Shown here: positions 41,471 through 53,931 of the stretch, in pieces
Layout: every line of letters starts with the position of its first letter
How positions within the stretch are numbered: the stretch's first letter is position 1
Assembly (NCBI GenBank): GCA_032164245.1
Contig: JAVMKO010000009.1
Coordinates: 78,253,212 to 78,317,211 of the forward strand
Direction: 5' to 3'
From: Sternotherus odoratus
Lineage: Eukaryota; Chordata; Testudines; Kinosternidae
Length of the DNA stretch: 64,000 bases
Made by a program: the position numbers and the translations under genes
The notes under the pieces: generated by a model
Databases searched by the model: none
What the model saw: the letters and a program-made list of their open reading frames with translations, nothing else
Told to the model about the DNA's origin: nothing

Positions 41471-44400
41471 CTTATTGTAAAGAACAAAAGTGTGACTCTC
41501 GCATCCACATGTGAAGCAACACACTGCACCTCACCTTGCGGAGGGAACAGCGTCTTTGGTGATACTTAGCAACATATTTCATGTGGCGGCAACAACTGCA
41601 GGAAGGACAATGGCCTTCAATACACACACTTTAAAAACCTCCCTCTGCCCCCTTGTCTGTAACCTTGTAATCAAGATTACAGCTATCATGTGGATGTGAG
41701 AAACAGCAGGTGTTTCCTAATTGGCATATAGGTAGCTGGAGTAGAAAACAATTAAGCGTGGACAGGTATATAATAACACTCATCTATCAAAACTAATGGT
41801 TATGCGGGCACAAGAGCCCTCAGTGTCCTCATGAATCTCCTACCTCATTTTGAACACGGGCCATTCAAGAACTCCCCAGGGGAACAAAGCAGGGCAAGAG
41901 ATTACATTTAAATGTATCCTGGTGAAATGACAATGAAACCCATGTAATGCAATAGCTGTATCCTTAGATCAGCTGTGATCTCTCCTCCTGGCTGGAATAG
42001 AGCTGGCAGGGCAAATAGGACAAGACTGTTGACCCTCTCAGTGCTGAACTTTTATTGCCACTTATATACAAGCCCTTGCGCTACAGCCCCGAGTCTCTAA
42101 TGAGGGAGAGAGTGGAGGGTCCAAGAGACCTACACGTATAGCACACAGAGATCCACAATTGTGGGAAGAAAATACTTGCTTGATGAGTTGTTTTGTATCT
42201 TAAAATGACATGGGACATTTTTGTTCCAGAGGAGTCCAAAGCACTATGAATTCTGACACAGACAGGGATTGTTTGAGCCAATACTGAAATACAGCCACAT
42301 CTGAAGTTAGAGGGCTCAGGACCACAGGCAGGACTCACAGGGCTTAGGACAAGACTTGGAAGAAGGCCTCTAACAGGACTAATGTCTCCATTCAGCAAAT
42401 TACTTAAGCATGTGCTTAATTTTAATGACACGGTGTAGTGCCATTGGTGAACTTAAAGTTAAGCATATGCTCAAATGCTTTCTGAGTCAGGGCCTCGATG
42501 GGGCCTAAGGAGGTTGGGGACATCTACAATTTGCAGGTAGGATTTACATCTAAAGGTGTGTGGAAAGGCAGTTTTCACTGCAGGTAAAAAACATCATGCT
42601 GAATAGAACATAAGAGCTGGTGGCCTGGGCTGTCTCAAGAGGCTAGGGTTTGTGATGAAATACCTCTGGTATTTTTTTTAAAAATAAGTAAATAAATAAC
42701 CCTCAGAAGCTCTGACTTCAAATTTTCACCCTTAAGCATATCTCCATGATATTTATACTGGCTTATCGCTCACTCTAGAAGAGCAGTCTGAGAGTTCGCC
42801 TCAAGCCTGACCTTAAAAACCTCTAAGTTTTAGGGGTACAGGCACCCTTGTGACTGAAATCTGAAATTATAACATTTATTTCCAGCCATGGGGACATCAT
42901 TTCTTGCGGATGCCTTACCCCTCTTGCTAAATGTGATAGAGGGTTGTAATAGCCATCAAACCTTGCTCTTGAGAGGACCCTACGAAGAGAACTTTGCCAT
43001 TGATTTGTTCAAAGGCAGTAGGGTTTTATTTCACACTACACGCACCACCCACTGGCAAGTGCTTTAATGCAAAGCCCCAAAATAAGGATGATTGTTTAAA
43101 GATGTCGGTGGGGAGGCTTACTAGCTAGTTTGTATCCATGTTTGTGTAGGATTGAAACATGTTTCGGAAACAGAAAGGATTTAAGCCCATAAACCTAATC
43201 GACGTGTTATGTAGTTTAATATATTCTAATGCCGGGAGGACATGACTAAATTTAGAGTTGATCTTGAATATTAATCAACATAAAAGGTTGCGTATCCATG
43301 CTCTGGGTAAAGTTCAGTGCCACAAGGGCTTTTCTTACTCATATACCCCTTTGGTATAAACATGCTGCCAATATATCAGCTTGTCATAAATATGTAAATA
43401 AGGGACTGTATTTATACTGTACTTCCTTCTGGCATCAACTTGTTACACTATGGGTTGTTATTAGGGGATTCATCTGAGCTATAACCACAGCCAGCACTAG
43501 GATATTTTCATGGTTGTCTAAGGTCACTTCTGTGAGAGCTATCAGACACTGACCAATCATGCATTCTCCATCCAGCCTTGTTTAAAATGGTAGCCCAAAA
43601 TAAAAGGAAGAGCAGAAGGGATCATGCCCGAAGGACCTTTGAATGACATTGCTAGGTTCTTTTTTTACAGCATCTTTAAGAACAAAGTACGGCATGGCTG
43701 ATTGCAATCCGATGCTGGCTTAAACTAGAGTTTGGGTTTGTGTGTGTTTTGTGGAACTGCTGAAACAATTTTAAAACCTTCTAATAGTTTTGGAGAAAAA
43801 TATTGTTTCTTCAATGTTTTTGTACAGTGTAGGTATATGTAGTTCTAGATGCATATGCTGCATAGCCAACGATACTGTACTGAGTGAAAAACACTGTAGT
43901 GGGTGAAGACACTTCTGTTGTGGGACTGTGCAAAACTTGTGTTCTTGGAGGTCTGTAGCCCAAATATTATTGACAGTGAAGACAGCCTACATTATTCCAT
44001 GGGCTTGAATGGATCCAAGTCTTCCCCTTTATTCCAAATCGCCTCTGCCCGGCTCTTTCCAGCCCTCCAAGCAGGGTCATGTTAACATGAATGAAGATGT
44101 GCCACAGAATACACTACAGAATAGTCTAACTGTAGCCACAGAAATGGAGCTGTTAAATGACTGCAAAACAGAGAGAGACAGGAAGTGGTGAGTACTGAAT
44201 GGCAGCCTCTTGATTGAATAGAAGGGGTTTAGGGAATGGGAGAAGGTTTATGTAAAGAAAATGTTCTTGCATGGGTGGGGAAGAAATGGTAAAGCATTAT
44301 TTGATTACTATTGTTGAACCATCCTTAAAGCATCTTAATAACGAGGAGATTATTCAAAAGGCCATAAATGGATGCTGTAGATGGGTGAACCTGGGTACAG

Positions 44401-44699
44401 GAGTCAAAAAGCATAATTCTAGAGGTTCTACTACTTACATTTCACTCGGAATCTCTCTGTGACCTGCTACTTTAGGAATTAAACCAGCCAAATTCTCTGC
44501 CAGCTTAATTCCATTGACTTTAGTGGAGTTCAGCCTTCTGAGAATTAGGCCCTGTATGCTTTTTGTATAATCTCTTAATAGATCCTCTTCCAGCAGTGAA
44601 TAAAATCTTCAAAAGGCAGCTTGCAGGTCAGCAAGATCTGCTTGATACTGTGTGGTGATTGTGCTAGCCATAATCTGCTAGAGAGGAACTTGCCTCCTC
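41471..44699. other. Non-coding DNA with scattered palindromic repeats
   Basis: Short palindromic units at 42370-42495 (cttaagcatgtgcttaattt ... 'gttaagcatatgctcaaa', an inverted pair) and 44490-44556 (gcttaattccattgacttta). No gene recognised. Confidence 0.4.
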
Positions 44700-44890
44700 A
44701 CCCTCTACATTTTTTACATATACTGCTTTTACAATAAAGTTAATAAAATAGTAAGAGCCTATATCAAATTTGTAATATATATGTATTTGCATTATAAAAA
44801 TTATCAACTTGTATATAAAATGCATGAATCACATAGTCATTTAAATATTGTAAATGACAAATATATAAATATTTAAATAACTGAGTAGCA
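44700..44890. repeat. AT-rich tract
   Basis: Rich in ATATA and AAATA words, for example 'aaatatataaatatttaaat'. No regular period. Could be a matrix-attachment-like region, but nothing here proves it. Confidence 0.5.
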
Positions 44891-44947
44891 TTACAGGCCA
44901 TCAGGCTGGTCCAGAGGCCAGCCCTAACCCGCTGCTCTGGAGCTGGA

Positions 44948-45200
44948 AGATGTAATTTTCCAGCTCAAGTAGATATACCCAAACTTGCTCTATTGGAACT
45001 AGCGAACTGTAGCCATGACAAAGTGAGTGGCAGGAGGAGCTAGCCGCCCTGACTATGGTCCTGTCAGAGACCCTAGATACTATTCAGGCAGCGAGCTCCT
45101 TCTGCTTGTGCTGCCATGGTTACTCTCCTATTTTTAGCATGGAAGTTGGTTCAGAACTAGCTCAGGTATGTCTCCTCAAATTGGAAATTACACATACCAA
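44948..45200. mobile_element. MITE, type B relative, large inverted repeat
   Basis: Left 'aagatgtaattttccagctc' plus 'aagtagatatacc'; right 'ggtatgtctcctcaaatt' plus 'ggaaattacacatacc' in inverse orientation. The inner blocks 'tagccgccctgactatggtc' and 'gatactattcaggcagc' pair as in other family members. Confidence 0.6.
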
Positions 45201-46374
45201 GAGATATTATGACTTACTCTTCATCTATGGGTTATTAACCAGCTATCACAGGAAGAGGCTGTGATATATCAGGTGTTTCTACTCTTACCAAGCTACAAGG
45301 TTTTTTATGCTGAAGTTTTATGATTTGCCCAGAGCCAAACAAAATTATATTCTTATATATTTAGTTCAACAGAACAGGTTTATTATTGTTGCCATCAAAT
45401 GTATGTCCTTCCAGCTATTATGTTCTCTCTGAAAGTAAACTGCCATGCCATTTACTGACGAATGCAAGCACTAGTAAGAATTGTCATAATTACATGGAAG
45501 CACAAAATGTTAAAAATGACAAATCAGATTTGAATACATTTTTTGCAAAGGGAAGTTAAATTAAGAACTAACTGAGCAAACTGCATTCTCTTATTCAACA
45601 TGTTTTGGGTCGACATGATATTCTCTTACGAGAGACACCTCAAAACAAGCAAGTTTGCAACAGAAATTTCATGCTGGGGCCCAAGAATTTGGGTTGGATA
45701 ATATAAAAACCAGAGCTAAAAAAGCCAAGCACCCTCGTATGATAAGCATGATAAGTGTGCCATGGAATGAAATTGATAGAGTTCCGGGTCCATCAGTTCC
45801 TAGAGAGGACTAGTACGTGTTGTGTGGAGAACTTAATACTGTAAGGAACTTGTATAATATGGTCCAGGGACCGTCCAGCATGATCCTTGACTGTCTCCAC
45901 CATCTGCCTTCTACCTCCACCCAACATCCAATGAAAGACTTGTATGAAGTTTTTCCTTTTCAGATGATGTGATCTAGCAAGAAAGAACTAGTTATTAGTG
46001 TTTGGGGGCCTTGAGCTGAGAGCACATAAGGTGCCAAGCAGTGGCAAATCAGAGCCATGCATCTTGGCAGCTTTTTAAACATATCCCCTATTCAAAGACA
46101 TCCTCTGTCCACTGTTCAAGAGTGATATCTCCCCATCAACTCCATGAATAGCATCTGTTGTAATTTCCCATTTTAAATGACTCCACTGAGTTCAGTTCCT
46201 AACAGAAAGTGACATTGAAGCGAACAATGTTTATTATGAGCTGAGGAGGGATATTTGTTTTGGAGGAATAGAAAGCTTTCTTTCAAAGCTGTTATGCTGA
46301 GTTTGATATGTATAAAATATTGAGGCAAAATGAAACTCTAAATCAATTTCCTAATATGAACGACTATAGAGAGT
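45201..46374. other. AT-rich non-coding DNA, nothing recognised
   Basis: No recognised repeat or gene. Confidence 0.4.
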
Positions 46375-46470
46375 TTCAATACATCTATGTATTTAAAGCG
46401 CTTTGTATGTATAACCTACAGATGAAAAGCACTAGATAACAGCGAAGTATTATTATGATGACAATTTTAG
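46375..46470 (+). repeat. MIR 3' end fragment
   Basis: 'aaagcgctttgtatgtataa' followed by 'gatgaaaagcactagataac' and 'gcgaagtattattatg' matches the 3' end of amniote MIR. Confidence 0.6.
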
Positions 46471-46814
46471 CATGTATGGGTAGAACACTAGTGCACAGCT
46501 AGTATGAGTATCACACTATGAGATAAAATGAGTACCACACTGTGGTCTTTAGTACTATAGACTCCAGTCCTGCAAGTGGCTCGTGTAGACTGACCTCTGG
46601 GTCAATTCCCACTACCTTCAATGGGACGGTTGGGAGCTGCTATGAGGTTCCTCAATGAAGGAAATGCAGGTGCCCGACAACCATTCGTACCTGCAGTGTT
46701 ATAAATGAATGATATACACCAAGTGTTTATAGCCAAGTCCTGTTCTAAGGTTGGAAAAATCATGTAATTCATCCCAAAGATAGGTGAGGGCAAGAGAAGA
46801 CCTAAGTGCACTTA

Positions 46815-46973
46815 GAGCTTGTCTACATGAGGAAATTGACTGGCATAACCTTAATGGAATAGCTGTCACACTATAGCTTTCCTGGTATGACTTCCTCATG
46901 TGGGCCATGTTATGCCGGATTAAAGTCATTTTAGTTATCCTGCTTATAGCTAAGCTCCTGTGTAGGCAAGCCC
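46815..46973. mobile_element. Small MITE, GGGCTTGYCTACA ends (type C)
   Basis: Left GAGCTTGTCTACATGAGG, right 'ctgtgtaggcaagccc' in inverse orientation. Flanking triplets TTA and TCA suggest a decayed TWA duplication. The internal 'gactggcataaccttaatgg' pairs weakly with 'gttatgccggattaaagtc'. Confidence 0.6.
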
Positions 46974-49665
46974 TCAGGGAGAGCAGAAAGGACACTGAGG
47001 TGCATCTACCCCCACATCTGTGATTTAGAGCATTCAAGGACTGGAACAGGTAGAATTGAGGGAATAACTCATGAAGCCAATTTACTTTCTCCTCTATTGG
47101 CAAATTGCCTGTGAGCAGCATGCAGTTCCCTTGAATGTTTTTATTATCAGAAATTACTTGCTGACCTGTTCAGTGAAGGATTGGTCTGAAGATCATTTGC
47201 GAACAGTTCATTGCCTGTATTCACTCTTCAGAATGTAAGATGTGTTGATTAGTTTTGCTGAACACATAGGTCAAATGGTAGATTCTCTGTTGCCTGGTTG
47301 GGTGAACAGAATCTGGGAATCAGGTTTCCACTTTGAATTCTCAGCTGTAAGAATTCCCTACTCATTATTTGTCTGAGATACGCTTTCATTTGCTTATAAT
47401 TTACCATTTCCATAGACCTTCCTGCCAGGAAACTAATTAACCAGAATAATCATGTAAGTGAAGACAGAAGGGACACAAACATAGCTGTAGCTAAGTCATT
47501 ATTTTTCTTTGGAATGTATATTTGTTTTAGATAGTCACCTAGCTGAACTAACAAGGGGTAGAAAAGTTCTGAGTTAACATGACATAATTAACGGAATAGC
47601 CTCTCCATCAATTAAAGGCATGAGCACTTTAAGAGTTACTATATAAAAGGTCTGAATCATGACTAGTGCTTTACTTCTTGTCTCTCTCTCTTTTTTTTTT
47701 ACTTGCTTTTTCTCATTTATTTCAATAGAGATGCTTCTATTATGAGTCTTAGGTCGGGATAACAATGTAAATTTTTTTCAGGTGTTAGATATAGTTAGTT
47801 ATCCATTGCTGGACTCTTTTGCTATAGCCAGATAGGTCAGATATTTTTAGCCCTGTTCTCTTTCTCTAGTTTTAAGTCTTAATGTGCCGAATGTTGTGTA
47901 CTCTTTACTAGCAGCAGCAGCTAAGTGCCTTCTGTGGCAACCTCCTTTGTTTCCATCTTAAATGGGGTTTTAATGGAAGAGTGTGCCTTGTATGTCATGC
48001 TGTTTAATGGCTGTATGCTTATTCTTGGAAAACAGCAAGAGACGACTCTTTATTTTTTAAGGCCTCCTTTGCTGGGCTGTGCTTCTCTTTATTATCCATC
48101 TTGGGAGCCTGAATAATATGATGGCTACACCAATTATGGGACTTCCTTGTACTGCAATCAATCACAACGGGTGGCGGGGTGTGCATGTAAGAAGAACTAA
48201 CATAGTTGCGGCAATGCCTGACCTCCGTTCCCTGGCTCTGTTGTGCCTGGACCCTTTTCCTTGCCGGGTTAGAGGCAGGAGAGCAAATTGCTTTCACTAT
48301 CTGTCTTTTCGAAGCCAGACATCTGTTGACTCCTACAGAGAATTTTATCTCAAAGGTAAAGAATGATAGGCCATCATTCTTGTAATCAGAATGTATTAAT
48401 TTTCACTCACCGACCTGTACTACTCTGGAATCCTTCCTCGCCCCCTATATAAGCCTTATTCATTTAGTTATTTATTGGTTGAATGAGAATCGACAAGGGC
48501 TCTTATCCGATCTGGGGTGATTGTCAGAGATCTCGCACATGCACGTCAGGATCTTTGGCCCAAATTTATTTGAATATTCCTTCTATTCATAGACATATGA
48601 CCTACACTGCTGCACTTTCTCATTTTGAACTCCCCACACTGGAGCCAACGCCACCAAACACAATTACATGTAACAGGGCTTGGTTCTGTACAGTGCTTAG
48701 CATTCTGGCCTCGATCCAGCAAAGCACTGAGGCACATTGCTTAAGTCTAAGGATGTCTTGTCCCATAGACTTCAGAGGAACTACTCAGGTGATTAAAGTT
48801 AAGCACATGCTATACTGATACTAGCCAGGGTTTTGGTTCACATTCAGACTTGTATGTTACAGTATAGGCTATTCTTTTTCTAGGAGATAAGTGAATTTTC
48901 CTCCGGGGTACTCAAGACATCGCTAATGACTATCATAAGAACCTGTTGCACATCTAAGCACATTCTTTTGCACATTCAAAGATGTATTTTCTAATGCAGT
49001 TACTGAACCGGAGCAGTAATGGCACCGACTGCAGTTCAGATGCCTATTTCCACACTGCAAATGTAGGACAGGCACTTAGAGGTACGCATAAAAGCTCCAT
49101 ATTTATTTCAGAGCCATTCCAGGAAAGTTTACTTCATTAGAGGTAGAGAAACTTTAAATGATTGTACTTGAATGTGAGCACCATAATAACTAGTTTTGCG
49201 GGTGGCAGCTAGTGGTTAGGTTAATTAAAAAGTAAATCAACATGAAATATAAGGTGAAACTGCTGAGTGCAGTTAAAAATATAATTACAAATGAAATGGT
49301 AAGGAATGAGGGAGAGACTCCATTTACTAATTCTAAAATGTTAACGAATGGATAGTATCAGTGCAGTGCTACTTTTTAATGATCATTCATAGCTTGCTGC
49401 TCTGAAGAAATGTAACTCACAGCTTTGGTAGTGAGACAGTTGTGTACAATTCAACAGATGTATGCATTTTAAACGTCTATATTGTCAGTTAGATTTTAGA
49501 CTTCGAGTTTCTTGCTTAGGTTGTATGGTTCTTTATTTTGTTTAGCACGTACATACAGTAACCTTGAGTAATTTTAACATTTGCCAAGTGTTGCCTCCTC
49601 CTGCCCCCAGATCTTGAACTCCTTGTTCTGAGTAACTGACTGCTTGAATTTAAAGGGACTGATAC
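46974..49665. other. Non-coding DNA with one palindromic repeat
   Basis: A short palindromic unit is at about 48708-48813 (cctcgatccagcaaagcact ... 'gttaagcacatgct'). Overlapping frames at 48019-48366 on both strands are unsupported. Confidence 0.4.
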
Positions 49666-49668
49666 TAA

Positions 49669-49966
49669 GCCCTGGTCTACACTGGGTGAGGGAGGGTGTC
49701 GACCTAAGATATGCAACTTCATCTACACAAATAGCATAGCTCAAGTCGACGTATTTAGGTCGACTTACTGCGGCGTCTTCACAGCAGTGAGTTGACAGCT
49801 GCCACTCCCCCGTCAACTCTGCCTGCACCTCTCGTGGCGATGGAGTTCTGGAGTCGACAGGAGAGTGCTCAGGGATCGATTTATCATGTCTAGACTAGAC
49901 GTGATAAATCGATACCCGAAAGATCGCTCGCTACCTGCCGATCTGGTGGGTAGTGTAGACCTGGCC
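49669..49966. mobile_element. PIF/Harbinger-like MITE (type A), most complete copy
   Basis: Left GCCCTGGTCTACACTGGG, right 'gtagtgtagacctggcc'. The left flank is TAA; the right flank is ata, so the duplication is not intact. Family blocks in order: 'gatatgcaacttcatctaca', 'caagtcgacgtatttaggtc', 'gcggcgtcttcacagcagtg' and 'gtggcgatggagttctggag'. Internal palindrome: 49875-49893 pairs with 49895-49913 at 18 of 19 positions. Confidence 0.8.
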
Positions 49967-50727
49967 ATAGTCTTCTCTTTTGTGTACAGTCCAATAAGGC
50001 CATGATTTGAAGCATCTTTCTACTTCAAGGACTTACTCGTTCTCCCTATTATTGGGAATTCAGTGTCTATTAAGAATGTTTGTTTATTTCAGAGACCCAT
50101 ATTGCCATTTCCTTAGGCCATGACTACTCTGAAACCAGGATGGCTGATTGCAGCTCATGTAGACCTACCCGGGGTAGCTAACAGCTCTAGTAGAGCATGC
50201 TTCAGCACCGGCTAGCCGTGCGAGTAATTATTCACGGTTCTGGGAGGGCTTGTTCAGCCCAAGCTCCAAAACCCTCCTCAAAACTCTCCTTTGCCATGAG
50301 GCCGACAGAAGAAACTTGACAATGATAAGGCTGCTGCTGTGCTTAGATCACAGTCTATCCGTGCTCACCAATATTGTCTCTCTGTGTCCTTGTACTCAGT
50401 GGCATTGGAACAATTTGTATAGGGGGGTTGAAAGCCATTGAAGAAAACTGTAAACCCGATCGGTATATGATGGAAACTGCCACACCTCCAGTAGCCCTGG
50501 TTCCAGCACCCCTGTGTTACCAAATGTGCCCGTTACTTTGGGGTATGCTCATTTATTCGGGTTACTCTTCTGGGGGGGGGGTAGTTCTGTAATTCTATTA
50601 ATGTGCTGCTTATGTCACTTGTGTTCATATGGAGCTCTACTCCTTCCTTCTGCAAGTCCCCTCCCAGTGGAGCTATCCTGCTAGGTTCCCCGGGGCTGGG
50701 GTCCTCCAGCCCTAGAACTAGATGAAC
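49967..50727. other. Non-coding DNA, possible MITE scrap
   Basis: 'catgtagacctacccggggt' and 'gctagccgtgcgagtaatta' at 50155-50230 resemble pieces of the type B MITEs but the ends are not clear. Confidence 0.35.
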
Positions 50728-50757
50728 ACACACGCGCACACACACACACACACACAC
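50728..50757. repeat. (CA)n microsatellite
   Basis: About 13 CA units with two CG interruptions. Confidence 0.95.
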
Positions 50758-50768
50758 TAACAGAGCAA

Positions 50769-50936
50769 GTCTGAGCAGACTGGGTCAATCAGCACTTTCC
50801 AGCTGATGCCCTTATGTGTCCCTGTGCTCAGTGAGCTGGGTTAAACAGCACTCTCAAGCTGATCCCCTTATGTGCTCCTGGTCTCAATGGGCTGAGTTGA
50901 GCAGCACTCTCAGCTGCCCCCCCCTTATGTGCCCCA
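50769..50936. repeat. 56 bp minisatellite, three units
   Basis: agcact occurs at 50791, 50847 and 50903, an exact 56 bp period. Each unit reads agcactctcaagctgatccc-like, then 'cttatgtg', then 'ctcagtgagctgggtt'. Units differ at several positions, so it is not brand new. Confidence 0.9.
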
Positions 50937-51198
50937 AGTTGAACACGTCCCTATCCCACTTTCACAGTAACCAACTCGATGAGCAAACCCCACAGTATCT
51001 TTGGGCACCACAGGGATCTTGTAGCTTAGGTAAAAGAAGCGTTGCTGAGGAGTAAAACTACAGACACAAATGAGTAGACATTCAGAGAGTGAGAGAGAAA
51101 CAACCAACTTCACCATAAGGGTTATTTATTGAATAATAATGATAACCATACAAAGAGAGTCTAAACCAGCACAGCATTCATTATTAAAGGGTAGTTCC

Positions 51199-51200
<2 letters not shown>

Positions 51201-51227
<27 letters not shown>
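51201..51227. repeat. (AG)n microsatellite
   Basis: Uninterrupted AG dinucleotides, about 13 units; purine-only strand. Confidence 0.95.
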
Positions 51228-51232
<5 letters not shown>

Positions 51233-52169
51233 GGATCTCACCACTCCTGCAGCATGAATTAGTCGGGGTTCCCAGGCGATGGTAGCCGCTCAGGGTCCTG
51301 AAGGTAGGAGACTGGCAGAGCCCTCAGCAGGATCAGTTAGGTGATGATGGAGTGGAACTGGTGCAGAGTTTGGGTCTTAGCATCAGAACACTGACATGGG
51401 CACAGGTAGGGGGTTTTATAGAGAAAATACAAAGATTCAAGGGAGAACAAAGATTTGTTTAGGAGTAAACTGGGGATTCAAGGGTTTTCTTTAGGATAGA
51501 CAATAGGAGCTGATCACTCTTGGCTATGGGAGGTGTTTTCTTCAGGGAGCTCACAATGTAACCAGGTTGCTTCAGTATTTTGGGATAGCAATCAAAGATC
51601 TATTACTAGAATTGGTCTGATAATTGCTGAGCTGGGTGTGTACAGGCGTAGGTTCATTAGCATTTGGAGCAGGGATTCCCAGAATGCAGTGCATCCCTGC
51701 TTTTTAGGTCCCAGAGTTCAGTGTGGTTCTCTTTTCTTCATTCTTCATGCTAATTCCTGTCCATCTTTCATGCAGATGAGGCATGGGGAGTGGTCTCAGT
51801 TCTCCATTCCTTATGCTAATTGAGATGTCTTATTCTTGTCACCTTGTCAGGAGGGGTCCAGGCGTGTCTCCTAACACCCTTCATTGTTCTCTGCAGACCT
51901 TTTCTCTGATCAGTTTTGGTTCAAACAGAGACTGGGCGGGGAGTGTCTTTCATGAGACAGGCAGGCTGGATACTGCGCCCTGGTTCCCCAAAAACACAGA
52001 GCGGACTGGTATCAAACTGTGCCCTGGTTCCCAAAAACACAGAGCTGCCTGGTATCACCTGCTTGTACTCCCCTGTCAGTGTGTATCCATCTGTTGTTTC
52101 TTGTCTTATACTTAGAGGATAAGCTACTTGGGGGACAGGCCATCTATTGGTTCTGTGCTTATATAGTGG
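51228..52169. other. Non-coding DNA with a 44 bp duplication
   Basis: 51972-52015 and 52016-52058 are direct copies of one unit containing ccctggttcc and 'aaaaacacagag'. The 96-110 codon frames at 51533-52115 are not supported by any motif. The sequence reads like an old repeat but I cannot classify it. Confidence 0.45.
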
Positions 52170-52177
52170 CCATAGCA

Positions 52178-52458
52178 CAGCGGTTCTCAACTCTGGTCCA
52201 CCGCTTGTTCAGGGACTCCCTGAACAGTGCGACTCCCACTGGCCACAGTTTGCCACTCCAGGCCAATGGGGCTGTGGGAAGTGGCACGGGCTGAGGGATG
52301 TACTGTCCACCACTTCCCACAGCCCCCATTGGCCTGGAGCGGTGAACCGTGACCAGTGGGAGTCGCAATCGGCCGAACCTGTGGACGCAGCAGGTAAACA
52401 AACCGGCCCGCTAGGGGCTTTCCCTGAACAAGCAGTGGACCAGAGTTGAGAACCACTG
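52178..52458. mobile_element. Palindromic hAT MITE, 281 bp
   Basis: Ends CAGCGGTTCTCAACTCTGGT and the inverse 'accagagttgagaaccactg'. Flanks ccatagca (52170-52177) and ccctagca (52459-52466) match at 7 of 8. Pairing continues inward through 'ccaccgcttgttcaggga', 'gcgactcccactggccac' and 'ccattggcctgg'. Same design as 38351-38679. Confidence 0.9.
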
Positions 52459-52466
52459 CCCTAGCA

Positions 52467-53084
52467 CAATGGGGTCCTGACACTCCTGCAATACAATAAG
52501 TAGAATAGTCCTAAAGCTACTCTGTCTCTTTCTTTGTTTCACTGTGGAGTTTCTGCCTAGAACTTTCCCCAGCCTCTCAAAATGCCTGGTGTCCTGCTAC
52601 AGGTTTGCAGAAACAGTACACGTACTCTTGCAAGAGGTAGATGAGGCACCAGTGCTAAGAGACATGTATGGAAGGGCGATCTGCAACACTTCCTTAGGGG
52701 AATCGATGTACAGAAAAATCCAGCTCTTATGCAAAAAGCTATACTCAGTGGCCCAAGAGGTCATTTTTAGTCCTCTCTTCTAGGAATCCATAATTCCTCC
52801 TTCAATTCCCAGAGAGCTATCAATAAAGATCTGTGCAGCAAAATGAAAGGAAGAAGAGAGAGCTGCCCGCAGCCAGATCTGCCAGCATGGATCTTCTAAA
52901 CAGCAAGAGTAGCCTAGCAAGAAAGTTACATCGCCCTTGTGGTGCAAACACAGCTACAGACATTTCACACTTTCACAAGCCGCTGCTCAAAACAGCAGAA
53001 TTTTGCCTGCAGGGTGGGAGGAGTTAGCAAATACAAAATGGAAAAGAGCAAGCATCAGGCCCCTGTTCATAAAGGAATATAATG
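52467..53084. other. Non-coding DNA, nothing recognised
   Basis: A 79-codon plus frame at 52544-52783 has a reasonable amino acid mix (for example FAETVHVLLQEVDEAP) and could be an exon or retroelement scrap, but I do not recognise it. Confidence 0.3.
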
Positions 53085-53086
53085 TA

Positions 53087-53308
53087 CAGGCGTGTTGCGT
53101 CTTACGCTCTTTCAACTTACGCAAATTCAGCTTTACGCAGTGGCCCCCTCCGCAAAAAAAGAACGGAAAAAAACAAAAAATATAAAAACTTTGTTTAGGG
53201 CGGTCGATTTCGCCCACCATTGAACTCAATGGGGTTTCGGCTACATGCAGTTTCCGCGTTAAGCAGAAACCGCGGAGCCGAACCCTCGCATGAGATGCGA
53301 CATGCTTG
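53087..53308. mobile_element. MITE with TA duplication (mariner/pogo-like), 222 bp
   Basis: Flanked by TA (53085-53086, 53309-53310). Left CAGGCGTGTTGCGTCTTACG, right 'catgagatgcgacatgcttg' in inverse orientation with few mismatches. The interior is CG-rich compared with its surroundings. No transposase. Confidence 0.7.
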
Positions 53309-53674
53309 TATTATAGAATCTATAAATGCCTCATAAGACAGCGAGTATTGATTCTAAAGTTGCACAGAGCAAGAGAGCACTTGAAACACATATAATCAAT
53401 GTTTTTTCTAACGCTGTTAATTATTTCATACCATGTTTTGCAACTGCAGTAGTAACTCTTTAGTGAAAATTGCTGCTCCTTTTTCACAATAGCCACATTA
53501 AAAAAAATTCTTTTTCAACAACATTCTGTCTGAAATTTTTTACCTATATGACCTTTGTGGGAAGTTTGACCTTTTGTGGGAAATTTGACAAAGTATTTGA
53601 AAGATACAAGAGTCTGAAAATTATTTAAACATCTTATTTCTTCTCAGATCCCAATAAACTCAGTCTACTAAGTC

Positions 53675-53931
53675 TACTTTTTCTTCACACAGTGCACAGC
53701 CAACTTGTGGAACTCCTTGCCTGAGGAGGTTGTGAAGGCTAGGACTATAACAGGGTTTAAAAGAGAACTGGATAAATTGGTGATTGATGGCAGGAGAGAG
53801 ATCACTTGATCATTATCTGTTAGGTTCACTCACTCTGAGGCACCTGGCATTGGCCACTGTTGGCAGACAGGATACTGGGGTGGATGGAGCTTTGGTCTGA
53901 CCCAGTACGGCCATTCTTATGTTCTTATGTA
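53675..53931 (+). repeat. CR1 LINE 3' end
   Basis: The codons preceding the 3' region (actttttcttcacacagtgc, 'ggaactccttgcctgaggag', 'acagggtttaaaagagaact') correspond to the FFFTQRTVN..WNSLPEE..FKREL segment. The sequence then runs to 'ggtctgacccagtacggcca' and ends 'ttcttatgttcttatg'. Opposite orientation to the copy at 12588. Confidence 0.85.

Noticed and set aside
50769..50936. CRISPR-like array of direct repeats
   Set aside because: Units are contiguous with no unique spacers, and the DNA is eukaryotic.
52544..52783. 79-codon frame with protein-like composition as an exon
   Set aside because: No recognised family, no convincing splice sites on both sides; not strong enough to call.
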